Source: Desulfobacula sp. (GTDB lineage Bacteria; Desulfobacterota; Desulfobacteria; Desulfobacterales; Desulfobacteraceae). Taken from it: a stretch of DNA of 5,226 nucleotides. The position numbers and the translations under genes are program-made. Below the pieces are notes generated by a model that was not told the DNA's origin, did not search any database, and saw only the letters and a list, made by a program, of their open reading frames with translations. This document shows, piece by piece, positions 1 to 5,226 of this stretch. The stretch covers positions 1 to 5,226 of the forward strand of contig JAQICW010000451.1 of NCBI GenBank assembly GCA_027858355.1, read 5' to 3'. Each line of letters begins with the position of its first letter. Position 1 is the first letter of the stretch.

Positions 1-24
1 ATCTTCTATTTCCTGGGGTTTCAT
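1..24 (-). CDS. Start of a further minus-strand gene (partial; possibly precorrin-8X methylmutase)
   Basis: An ATG at 24-22 opens a frame reading MKPQEIED up to the window edge, where it is cut. It lies 30 bases beyond the stop of the phosphatidyltransferase gene and on the same strand, so it is probably the fifth gene of the operon. It is the only ATG in its frame after the tandem TAA stops at 57-49. A weak AGG (36-34) sits 9 bases upstream as a possible ribosome binding site. The residues P-x-E-I-E close to the N-terminus resemble how many precorrin-8X methylmutases (CbiC/CobH, corrin ring methyl migration in cobalamin synthesis) begin. Eight residues cannot establish a family, so that identity is a guess. 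That a gene starts here is more likely than not. Confidence 0.4.
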
Positions 25-48
25 TCTATATTGCCTGTATTTTAAGGG

Positions 49-57
49 TTATTATTA
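49..57 (-). other. Triple tandem TAA stop after ynjF
   Basis: The stop codon of the phosphatidyltransferase gene (57-55) is followed directly by two more in-frame TAA codons (54-52, 51-49). This is seen directly in the sequence and would block read-through into the next frame, which is the same frame as the following partial gene. No hairpin or T-tract follows, so this is a translational stop cluster, not a transcription terminator. Confidence 0.8.
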
Positions 58-696
58 TTTAAATACCATTTTTCCCTTGTTTTTTGCAACTTCTTTCAAA
101 GTTGCATATCCTGACAAAACCCTTGTAATTGTTGTTATAAGGCACAAAAAGGCAAAAAGAAAAGCAAAGAAAGAAAAATGGCCGGGAAATATACAGATTA
201 TTACAAAAAAAAGAATGGTTTCTGTTCCCTCCGTAAGTCCCCCGATATAATACAGGGCCTTATGGGGATAAGCCGGGCTTTTCAAATCATGTTTCCGGGC
301 CATGACGGCAAAGGCAAGAAAACTGGTTCCTGTTCCCACAAAACCAAGTAACAAAATAACTGCGGCAAGGGCATTGTTTTGCGGATCTGCCAGGGCAAAT
401 CCTGCCACCACGGCAGAATAAAAAATAAAATCCAGGCAGATATCCAGGAACCCGCCGGCATCTGTTTGTGCTGTCAGTCTTGCAAGGGCCCCATCCAGTC
501 CATCCATGATCCTATTCAAAATGATAAAAAATAATGCCATTATATACCCGTTCATCCAGAGGCTAAAAAAAGCAAGCAGACCTATACCAAAACCTGTGAT
601 TGTGACCTGGTCAGGTTTGACATCCATTTTTTTAAGAATAAGGGCACAGGCTTTCAAAGGTGGATTCACTAATTTTATGGCACAGGGGTCGAGCAT
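55..696 (-). CDS. ynjF: CDP-alcohol phosphatidyltransferase, YnjF type
   Basis: Integral inner-membrane enzyme of 213 residues. By family it transfers a phosphatidyl (or similar) group from a CDP-linked donor to an alcohol, releasing CMP. The CDP-OH-P transferase signature is complete: D65-x2-D68-G69-x2-A72-R73, then G81, D85 and D89, so all four metal-binding aspartates and the Gly and Arg residues are present. Hydrophobic stretches at about 31-48, 50-63, 90-103, 109-132, 158-172 and 174-196 fit the six-helix fold. The length is close to E. coli YnjF (about 206). The start is well supported: AAGGA at 707-703 lies 6 bases upstream, inside the last codons of the ATPase gene, which stops only 3 bases before this ATG. 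The acceptor alcohol is unknown. PgsA- or PssA-like roles are possible, but the operon context points to YnjF. Translation ends in three consecutive in-frame TAA codons. Confidence 0.88.
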   Translation of the reverse strand: MLDPCAIKLVNPPLKACALILKKMDVKPDQVTITGFGIGLLAFFSLWMNGYIMALFFIILNRIMDGLDGALARLTAQTDAGGFLDICLDFIFYSAVVAGFALADPQNNALAAVILLLGFVGTGTSFLAFAVMARKHDLKSPAYPHKALYYIGGLTEGTETILFFVIICIFPGHFSFFAFLFAFLCLITTITRVLSGYATLKEVAKNKGKMVFK

Positions 697-699
697 GCT

Positions 700-1338
700 T
701 TATCCTTTTTCTTTGTTCAGATTTAATATCACCCCGCCCTCAGGACAATCCATGGGGTCGTGGGTCACTAAGAGTGCCGGGATATTCATTTTTTTTATCT
801 GGGAAAAAACAAAGAGCCTGATTTTTGCTTTAAGCGTTTGATCCAGCTTTGAAAAGGGTTCATCCAAAAGCAGGGCAGAGGGTTTGGCCAAAAGACTTCT
901 CAACAGGCTTATTCTTGCTTTCTGTCCTCCTGAAAGGCTTGAAGGATCACGCTTTTCAAACCCTTTAAGCCCGGCTGTTTTAAGGGCATTATCAATTATT
1001 GTTTTACGTTGGGCCCTGGAGGTTTTCTCTTTAATGGCAAAGGCAAGGTTGCCGGCGATATCCATGTGGGGAAAAAGAAGATCATCCTGGAAAAGAATGC
1101 CGATATTCCGCTTTTCCATGGAAAGATCTGCCATATCTTGACCATATAAGCGGATGGACCCTTTGAGGGTAAAAACCGTGTCCAGGCTTCCTGATACGGC
1201 AGACAAAAGCGTGGATTTTCCACACCCGCTTGGCCCCATAATGGTGGTAATCTCACCTGGCTTAATCACAAGCTTCACGGGATCAAAGATGGTTGATCCC
1301 TGTTTTAATATGCTTAAGTTTTTCAGTTCAAGGGACAT
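700..1338 (-). CDS. ynjD: ABC transporter ATP-binding protein, YnjD type
   Basis: Cytoplasmic ATPase that powers the adjacent permease, 212 residues from the chosen start. All nucleotide-binding motifs are intact: Walker A GPSGCGKST at 35-43, Q-loop Q84 in LFQDD, signature LSGGQ at 135-139, Walker B ALLLDE at 155-160 with catalytic E160, D-loop KLD just after it, and the switch histidine H193 in VTHD. It is a bare nucleotide-binding domain with no C-terminal regulatory extension, which matches E. coli YnjD (about 217 residues). The frame is open upstream to an ATG at 1410, but that start would overlap the permease gene by 62 bases and adds residues with no family match. I chose the ATG at 1338-1336 because AAGGA lies 7 bases ahead of it. 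An ATG two codons earlier (1344) is only 1 base from the same site. The gene starts 10 bases after the permease stop. Confidence 0.93.
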   Translation of the reverse strand: MSLELKNLSILKQGSTIFDPVKLVIKPGEITTIMGPSGCGKSTLLSAVSGSLDTVFTLKGSIRLYGQDMADLSMEKRNIGILFQDDLLFPHMDIAGNLAFAIKEKTSRAQRKTIIDNALKTAGLKGFEKRDPSSLSGGQKARISLLRSLLAKPSALLLDEPFSKLDQTLKAKIRLFVFSQIKKMNIPALLVTHDPMDCPEGGVILNLNKEKG

Positions 1339-1345
1339 ACTCATT

Positions 1346-1350
1346 TCCTT
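1346..1350 (-). promoter_or_regulatory. Ribosome binding site of ynjD, overlapping the ynjC stop
   Basis: On the minus strand AAGGA occupies 1350-1346, and its first two bases are the last two of the permease TAA stop (1351-1349). Seven bases separate it from the ATG at 1338. This decides the ynjD start in favour of the MSLEL N-terminus, and suggests that ribosomes finishing ynjC reinitiate on ynjD. Confidence 0.75.
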
Positions 1351-3061
1351 ATACCTGCATTCCTTTTCTATTGTAATACAAAATTTTCGGGAAAATAATG
1401 GCAAAAGCATACATCATCATTGGCAAACACTGCTGAATAAGGGCATAAACCGCAATGACCCTTCGATCCGAGCCCGAGGCAATACTGACAACCTCTGTTG
1501 TAATGGTTGAAAATCTTCCGGCACCCACCAGCATCGTGGGTATATATTGTGCCACGCTCACGGAAAACCCGATGGCAAAAGAAAACAGGATCGGCTTTAT
1601 CAGCATGGGTAATTTTACCCTGAACAAAACGGTTATATAAGATCTTTTCAAAAGCATTGCCTGGTCCGTCACCCGTTCATCAAACGCCAGATAGGTGGCA
1701 CTCAGGGCAATAAACACATAGGGCAGAACAAACAGCAGATGGGAAACCATAAGTGAAATCCAATAGCCGTCCATCTTCATGATTACCAAAAGAAACTGAA
1801 TACCTGCCATAAATGTGATCTGGGGAACCAGCAAAGGAAGATATAAAAAATAATGGAGATAACCAGTATAGTTTCGGGTTTTGGTTTTCCCTGCAGCCAC
1901 TTCATGCTCCAGGCAGCCGATGGTAAGCAAAAGTCCGATAAAAGCTGCTGCAAAGCCTGTAAAAAGAGTTGTCATAACCGGATCAAAAGATGACATAAGC
2001 CCTTTCGCCCAGAAGGTGAGTGTCCATGTTGCTGGAAGAAAATCAGGGAATCTCCATTGCCATGTCAAGGACCAGATCACAAGAATAACAGAGGAAACAG
2101 CCGTGAAAAACAGAGTGCCGCATCCCATAAAAAAAATAATGGGTTTAAGTGGTGACAAAAAAGAGCGTCTCTTTCCATTTGTAATCCAGGGCCTTAAAAA
2201 AACGACGACGGCTCTTTCCATAAGATAAACAAATAAAATACTTAACAATACAAGAACAAAAAGGAATAGAGACCCGGCTGCGGCAAGCAGCTTAAAGCTC
2301 ACATCCGGGTCATTGAACCATTTTAAAATGAGTACTGAAAGAGAAGAAGGAGAGCTTGGGCCTAAAATAATGGCCATGTCCACTACGGAAAGAGAATAGG
2401 CAATAACGGCAAAAATGGATAGCCTTAAGTGAGGATATAATCTTGGAATTAAAATTTTCAGCCAGATCTGTTCTTTTGAATATCCAAGCGCCCTTCCCAC
2501 CAGAAGTGTTTTTTTAATATCAAGCTGACCCAGGGCGCCCATGGTCACCATAATTAAGAAAGGAAACTCTTTAATCACCAATGCAATGGTAAGGCTGATG
2601 CCGGCAGGGTCATTGAGAATAATCCAGTCCGGCGTGATAGTAAAGCCCGTCAAAGCGGGAGAAACCATCCTTATCAGCCAACCTGAAGGGGCAATTAAAA
2701 AACCAAAGCCCACAGCAAATGCAGCATGGGGAATGGAAAGAACAGGGGAAAGGATTTTTTCAAAAAATTTCCATAATGCATTTCCATAGGAAAAGGAAAC
2801 AAACAAAAAGGCAAGGCAGACCACACCAACAGAAGCTGTTAGCCCTGAAAATAGCGTCACAAAATCAGAGGTTTGAATTCCAGGGTTATAAATAAAATCA
2901 AACCAGGCTGATAATGAAATCCGGGTATACCCGATAACGGGCAGGTAATTTAAGGAGGGCAGAATTGTTCCAAAAAGACCGGCCAGAATGGTGACACAAA
3001 AAAGACTGATAACAACGACAGGAAATATACGGCTCTTTGCCTGCCCAGACATTCTTGTCAT
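1349..3061 (-). CDS. ynjC: ABC transporter permease with two fused transmembrane domains, YnjC type
   Basis: Inner-membrane channel subunit of 570 residues in which both halves of a binding-protein-dependent permease are joined in one chain. About twelve hydrophobic segments can be read, near 13-33, 64-90, 106-128, 155-180, 213-235, 258-282, 305-331, 362-384, 403-428, 434-458, 490-512 and 540-562. Each half carries an ATPase-coupling (EAA-like) loop. The first, about 187-210, is well formed with A191-L-G193 and I205-P206. The second, about 467-490, is degenerate and lacks the usual glycine, but keeps L484-P485. It is longer than E. coli YnjC (about 511), with extra length at the N-terminus and in the 283-345 linker. 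AGGAG (3069-3065) precedes the ATG at 3061 by only 3 bases; the alternative ATG at 3052 is 12 bases away, so the exact start is uncertain by three codons. It follows the binding-protein stop by 9 bases. The substrate is unknown. Confidence 0.92.
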   Translation of the reverse strand: MTRMSGQAKSRIFPVVVISLFCVTILAGLFGTILPSLNYLPVIGYTRISLSAWFDFIYNPGIQTSDFVTLFSGLTASVGVVCLAFLFVSFSYGNALWKFFEKILSPVLSIPHAAFAVGFGFLIAPSGWLIRMVSPALTGFTITPDWIILNDPAGISLTIALVIKEFPFLIMVTMGALGQLDIKKTLLVGRALGYSKEQIWLKILIPRLYPHLRLSIFAVIAYSLSVVDMAIILGPSSPSSLSVLILKWFNDPDVSFKLLAAAGSLFLFVLVLLSILFVYLMERAVVVFLRPWITNGKRRSFLSPLKPIIFFMGCGTLFFTAVSSVILVIWSLTWQWRFPDFLPATWTLTFWAKGLMSSFDPVMTTLFTGFAAAFIGLLLTIGCLEHEVAAGKTKTRNYTGYLHYFLYLPLLVPQITFMAGIQFLLVIMKMDGYWISLMVSHLLFVLPYVFIALSATYLAFDERVTDQAMLLKRSYITVLFRVKLPMLIKPILFSFAIGFSVSVAQYIPTMLVGAGRFSTITTEVVSIASGSDRRVIAVYALIQQCLPMMMYAFAIIFPKILYYNRKGMQV

Positions 3062-3064
3062 TAT

Positions 3065-3069
3065 CTCCT
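3065..3069 (-). promoter_or_regulatory. Ribosome binding site of ynjC
   Basis: A strong AGGAG fills most of the 9-base gap between the ynjB stop and ynjC. Its spacing is unusual for either candidate start: 3 bases to the ATG at 3061, or 12 bases to the ATG at 3052. I keep the first because it is the longer frame and is still usable, but the site leaves the choice open. Confidence 0.6.
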
Positions 3070-3070
3070 G

Positions 3071-4267
3071 TTATTTGCTATAGGTTTCAAGCCATTTTTT
3101 TTCCAGAGCTTGAACCCATGACACATGGGGCTCTGGCAACACCTGGCCCAGTTCTTTGGGTGTCAGGGTGGCAATCCCTTTTGGAAAGGCATCAAACAAA
3201 GCCTTATCTCTTCCAACAAGTTTTTGGGTATCAAGGACGGTTGGGTCACCCCAGATCGTGGGGTCTGCTTTTCTTGCCTGGGCCTCTGGGCTTAAAAGGA
3301 AATTGGCAAACACCATTGCTCCCTGCCTGGCTGATGAGTTAAAGGGAATGCCCACAAAATGAGCGTTGCCAATGGTGCCGTTTGTATGAATATAGGTTCT
3401 TATAGTATTAGGAAGCTCCCCATTTTTAATGGCATTGGAGACCGAATTTGGATTAAAACTGAAAGAAATAAAAATTTCATTGTCATTTAAAAGGCTTACC
3501 ATCTGGGAAGCACTTGTGGGGAACACTTTTGCTTTTCGCCACAAAAAAGGATGCAAAGCATCCAGAAAATCCCATAATGGCTGGGTGTTTTTTTCAAAAT
3601 CAGATGGGATAACAGGTTGATTCAGCACTTCTGGATCATGGATCAGCTCATGAAGCACCTGTTTAATAAATGTCGTACCATGAAAACCCGGTATGGCAGG
3701 ATAGGTAAATCTTCCTGGATTTTCCCTGGCAAACGCCAGAAGGTCTAACGTGTTTTTCGGATGTTTTTTTACCTGTTTTGAATCATATGAAAATACAAGC
3801 TGGGCCATTCCCCAGGGCGACTCCATGTTATCAACGGGTGTGGTAAAATCATACAGCAATGTTTTTTTATTCTCTAGGTCCACCAGCTGATAATAGGGCA
3901 GTTTTTGAGAAAAAGGTCCATATAAAAGCTTGTTTTCCTTCATGGCCTTAAAATTTTCTCCATTGATCCACATCAGATCCACACTGCCGTTTGTCTTTTT
4001 ATCTGCTGCTTTTTCAACAAGGATGCGGGAAACCACATCGCTGATATCAGTTGCTTTTACATGGATGACTCGGACATTGTATTTTTTTTGTACCTGCCTT
4101 GCGGCCCATTGAATATACTCATTAATGGTTTGAGATCCGCCCCAGGCATTGAAATATACAGTTTGACCCTTTGCTTGCTTTTCAATCTCAGACCAGTCTT
4201 TTGCAAAGGCCTGTGAAAAAAAACTTAAAAAAATCAGACCCAGAAAAATTAAAAAAAACCTTTTCAT
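3071..4267 (-). CDS. ynjB: Periplasmic solute-binding protein of the YnjBCD ABC transporter
   Basis: Secreted receptor of 398 residues that should capture the transported solute in the periplasm and deliver it to YnjC. Residues 1-22 form a classical signal peptide: K2-R3, a Phe/Leu-rich core, then A20-F-A22 with probable cleavage before K23-D-W. There is no lipobox, and no cysteine anywhere in the protein, so it should be soluble rather than a lipoprotein. The opening of the mature domain, GQTVYFNAWGGS at 34-45, is the recognisable YnjB hallmark. Other aromatic-rich stretches that may line the ligand cleft are W100 in DLMWING and W152 in SPWGMAQ. Length is close to E. coli YnjB (about 388). 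AGG lies 7 bases upstream of the ATG. As first gene of the apparent operon it is expressed from the divergent intergenic region. The fold resembles Fe3+/thiamine/polyamine-type binding proteins, but the ligand cannot be read from sequence. Confidence 0.93.
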   Translation of the reverse strand: MKRFFLIFLGLIFLSFFSQAFAKDWSEIEKQAKGQTVYFNAWGGSQTINEYIQWAARQVQKKYNVRVIHVKATDISDVVSRILVEKAADKKTNGSVDLMWINGENFKAMKENKLLYGPFSQKLPYYQLVDLENKKTLLYDFTTPVDNMESPWGMAQLVFSYDSKQVKKHPKNTLDLLAFARENPGRFTYPAIPGFHGTTFIKQVLHELIHDPEVLNQPVIPSDFEKNTQPLWDFLDALHPFLWRKAKVFPTSASQMVSLLNDNEIFISFSFNPNSVSNAIKNGELPNTIRTYIHTNGTIGNAHFVGIPFNSSARQGAMVFANFLLSPEAQARKADPTIWGDPTVLDTQKLVGRDKALFDAFPKGIATLTPKELGQVLPEPHVSWVQALEKKWLETYSK

Positions 4268-4269
4268 GA

Positions 4270-4306
4270 TTTAACCTGTTACCCTGCCTGGCGTGAGCCA
4301 GTTAAA
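4270..4306 (-). promoter_or_regulatory. Possible leader hairpin in front of ynjB
   Basis: On the ynjB transcript CTGGC (4301-4297) can pair with GCCAG (4292-4288) across a 4-base loop. Flanking TTTAA (4306-4302) can pair with TTAAA (4274-4270), leaving the bases between 4287 and 4275 as a one-sided bulge. That bulge contains the weak AGG ribosome binding site of ynjB, only a few bases before its ATG. The inverted repeats are seen directly; a role in modulating ynjB translation, or as a DNA-binding site, is inference. Confidence 0.35.
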
Positions 4307-4323
4307 CACTAAACACCTCTGTT

Positions 4324-4335
4324 TTTGTCTACAAA
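4324..4335. repeat. Inverted repeat TTTGT-CT-ACAAA, candidate operator
   Basis: A 12-base element with perfect 5-base arms around a 2-base centre. It lies just downstream of the candidate ynjB -10 box, where a bound repressor would block initiation or early elongation. A second element with the same arms lies 41 bases away. In AT-rich DNA such short arms can arise by chance, so function is only suggested. Confidence 0.3.
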
Positions 4336-4343
4336 TTTAAACC

Positions 4344-4372
4344 ATCTTCATGTGGAAGGCTCCCTTTGTCAA
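4344..4372 (-). promoter_or_regulatory. Candidate promoter of the ynjBCDF operon
   Basis: On the minus strand a perfect -35 box TTGACA (4372-4367) is followed after 17 bases by GAAGAT (4349-4344). The latter matches the -10 consensus at only three positions, although these include the important second A and the last T. Transcription would start near 4337, giving a leader of roughly 70 bases before ynjB. The -35 box lies inside the second TTTGT...ACAAA inverted repeat. The weak -10 box keeps confidence low. Confidence 0.33.
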
Positions 4373-4379
4373 GAACAAA
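4365..4379. repeat. Inverted repeat TTTGT-CAAGA-ACAAA, candidate operator
   Basis: Perfect 5-base arms around a 5-base centre, with the same arm sequence as the element at 4324-4335. The left ends of the two elements are 41 bases apart, about four helical turns. It overlaps the TTGACA box of the candidate ynjB promoter. The pairing of two like elements around one promoter is suggestive, but the arms are short and AT-rich. Confidence 0.3.
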
Positions 4380-4434
4380 AAGACCTGGAAAAATGAAAAA
4401 TGCCATGGAAAATATAGTTGTTTAATTTCAAATA

Positions 4435-4443
4435 TGTTATAGT
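4435..4443 (+). promoter_or_regulatory. Candidate extended -10 promoter of the protease gene
   Basis: TG-T-TATAGT reads as an extended -10 element (TG at 4435-4436, hexamer TATAGT at 4438-4443), about 60 bases upstream of the protease ATG. The hexamer 17 bases upstream, TAGTTG at 4415-4420, is a poor -35 box, which the TG extension could compensate for. Position and match are reasonable, but this is a visual call. Confidence 0.35.
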
Positions 4444-4490
4444 CCTTTGGAAAAGTGATACCCCCAGCTTTGAGTAAACCCTTAATAAAA

Positions 4491-4495
4491 AGGAG
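4491..4495 (+). promoter_or_regulatory. Ribosome binding site of the protease gene
   Basis: AGGAG preceded by an A-rich stretch lies 8 bases before the ATG at 4504. This strong, well-spaced site fixes the start and so supports the absence of any N-terminal signal peptide in the protease. Confidence 0.75.
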
Positions 4496-4503
4496 TTCTT
4501 CAC

Positions 4504-5175
4504 ATGCACTGGTCTGATGCAGTTAACTCGACCTTACCTTGTATTGTAAAAATCGAAACCCCCACGGGTCACGGTACGGGGTTTTTGTGTTTTCACAATG
4601 AAGCCACATCCATGTATGCCATTGCCACGGCAGGACATGTGATTCACCATGCTGACAAATGGATGGAACCCATCCGGATTTATAACCACGACGGATCAAA
4701 ATCCCTGCTCTTGAAAGCAAATGCGCGCCATATCACCATGGGAGAATTATCAGACTCTGCTCTCATTCTTTTTTCAAAAACCCAGGACCTGTTTGCACAC
4801 ACCTCGCCCCTGACTTTGCTGGACCAGGAATATGTCCTCGGGGTCGGGACCCAGGTCGGGTGGATCGGATTTCCCACACTGGAACCGGATACTCCTTGTT
4901 TTTTCTCCGGCATGATATCCGCCCGCCAGGACCATAAAAACGCCTACCTGATTGATGGTGTTGCCATCAACGGCGTCAGCGGGGGACCGGTACTGCATAT
5001 AGACGATGAAGAAGAAGTCAAGGTTGTGGGAACAGTATCTGCCTACAGAATAAACAGGACCAGTGGAGAGACCCTTCCAGGCCTTCTCATTGCCCAGGAC
5101 CTGTCCCTGTTTCACGATGTGATCACCCATATCCAGTCCGTTGAGGCTGGCAATGGGAAAATTGAGCAAAGCTAA
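4504..5175 (+). CDS. Trypsin-like serine protease, no signal peptide
   Basis: A compact 223-residue protein consisting of one chymotrypsin-fold protease domain (Trypsin_2 / S1 class). The triad is readable in the expected order: H45 in TAGHV, D84 in LSDSALI, and S159 in GVSGGP, the counterpart of GNSGGP in HtrA proteases. The GHGTGF stretch at 22-27 is the usual first beta-strand motif ahead of the histidine. Unlike DegP/HtrA there is no PDZ domain; the chain ends about 60 residues after the serine. Residues 1-20 are not a signal peptide and there is no membrane segment, so it should act in the cytoplasm. The start is set by AGGAG 8 bases upstream. It is divergent from the ynjBCDF operon and 17 bases ahead of a thioredoxin/glutaredoxin-like gene with which it is probably cotranscribed. 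Its substrate is unknown. Sample lines are somewhat richer in GC than the transporter genes. Confidence 0.88.
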   Translation: MHWSDAVNSTLPCIVKIETPTGHGTGFLCFHNEATSMYAIATAGHVIHHADKWMEPIRIYNHDGSKSLLLKANARHITMGELSDSALILFSKTQDLFAHTSPLTLLDQEYVLGVGTQVGWIGFPTLEPDTPCFFSGMISARQDHKNAYLIDGVAINGVSGGPVLHIDDEEEVKVVGTVSAYRINRTSGETLPGLLIAQDLSLFHDVITHIQSVEAGNGKIEQS

Positions 5176-5192
5176 TTATTAAAGAGATTATT

Positions 5193-5226
5193 ATGTTAAA
5201 AGTATATGCTGCCAAATGGTGTCCAC
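5193..5226 (+). CDS. Glutaredoxin/thioredoxin-like protein (partial, N-terminus only)
   Basis: Eleven codons are visible before the window ends: MLKVYAAKWCP. A short beta-strand leading straight into W-C-P is typical of glutaredoxin and small thioredoxin-like proteins, where a C-P-x-C disulfide motif would follow. The next codon starts with C, so the residue can only be Leu, Pro, His, Gln or Arg, which allows the common CPHC, CPQC or CPYC-like variants except tyrosine. The second cysteine is outside the window and cannot be confirmed. AAAGAG (5181-5186) lies 6 bases upstream as ribosome binding site. The gene starts 17 bases after the protease stop with no terminator between, so the two probably share a transcript. 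Confidence 0.7.
   Translation, partial: MLKVYAAKWCP

Larger units (their letters stand above)
4268..4503. other. Divergent intergenic region
   Basis: These 236 bases separate the start codons of ynjB (leftward) and the protease gene (rightward). The region is rich in A and T and contains the promoters of both units, by position. It holds two TTTGT...ACAAA inverted repeats, a small hairpin close to ynjB, a TTGACA box facing left and an extended -10-like box facing right. I found no convincing gene in it; a 10-codon frame at 4393-4425 is too short and lacks a ribosome binding site. No TPP or cobalamin riboswitch consensus could be recognised in the ynjB leader. Confidence 0.6.

Noticed and set aside
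24..57. Transcription terminator after ynjF
   Set aside because: No stem-loop followed by a T-tract is present on the minus strand; the next gene begins 30 bases later.
1339..1410. Longer ynjD start at the ATG at 1410
   Set aside because: It would overlap the permease gene by 62 bases, adds 24 residues that do not look like an ABC ATPase, and a well-spaced AAGGA supports the ATG at 1338.
1154..1510. 118-codon open frame on the plus strand across the ynjC/ynjD junction
   Set aside because: It lies opposite two clearly recognised genes and shows no family motif or ribosome binding site.
4213..4262. Several A-runs of up to eight bases as possible phase-variation tracts
   Set aside because: They encode the Phe/Lys-rich signal peptide of ynjB on the other strand, and similar short runs occur across the window. 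The reading frame is intact.
4268..4372. TPP or cobalamin riboswitch in the ynjB leader
   Set aside because: I looked for the conserved TPP and B12-box sequences on the transcript strand and found none; the leader of about 70 bases is also too short for a cobalamin riboswitch.
4393..4425. Ten-codon frame in the intergenic region as a possible leader peptide
   Set aside because: It has no ribosome binding site, lies upstream of the likely protease promoter, and shows no run of a regulatory amino acid.
4774..5169. 131-codon open frame on the minus strand opposite the protease gene
   Set aside because: The plus-strand frame carries an intact catalytic triad and a strong ribosome binding site. 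The opposite frame has no recognisable motif and is a shadow.
4504..5226. Protease and redox gene as a defence or effector module
   Set aside because: No partner typical of defence systems (NTPase sensor, nuclease, toxin, transposon trace) is visible, and the protease has no extra effector-associated domain.

Overview
The window looks like the chromosome of a Gram-negative bacterium of moderate GC content (hand counts of sample 60-base lines run from about 38 to 65 %). The pointers are a periplasmic binding protein with a classical signal peptide and a YnjBCD-type ABC importer. The gene style is compatible with a sulfate-reducing deltaproteobacterium (Desulfobacterota), but that placement is an inference from general style. 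Nothing in the window fixes the taxon.

Minus strand, positions 4267 down to 55: four tightly packed genes form one apparent operon. In order of transcription they are a periplasmic solute-binding protein (YnjB type), a fused double-domain permease (YnjC type), an ABC ATPase (YnjD type) and a CDP-alcohol phosphatidyltransferase (YnjF type). The intergenic gaps are 9, 10 and 3 bases. Each ribosome binding site lies in the gap or overlaps the end of the preceding gene, so the genes are probably translationally coupled. Compared with E. coli ynjABCDEF, the rhodanese gene ynjE is missing between ynjD and ynjF, and ynjA is not upstream. At the left edge the first eight codons of another minus-strand gene are visible (MKPQEIED). 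They recall the start of precorrin-8X methylmutases, but this is only a hint.

Positions 4268-4503 form a divergent intergenic region. It holds candidate promoters in both directions, two TTTGT...ACAAA inverted repeats and a small hairpin just upstream of the binding-protein gene.

Plus strand, 4504 to the right edge: a compact trypsin-fold serine protease with an intact His-Asp-Ser triad but no signal peptide and no PDZ domain. Seventeen bases further on is the start of a small thioredoxin/glutaredoxin-like gene, cut by the window after its WCP motif.

The four-gene operon would import an unidentified small solute and, through YnjF, perform a phosphatidyl transfer at the inner membrane. Why transporter and lipid enzyme are linked is not known. 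No RNA gene, insertion sequence, CRISPR array or convincing terminator was seen, and I found no clear evidence of a wholly new system. The least explained parts are the YnjBCD-YnjF linkage and the cytoplasmic protease paired with a redox protein.
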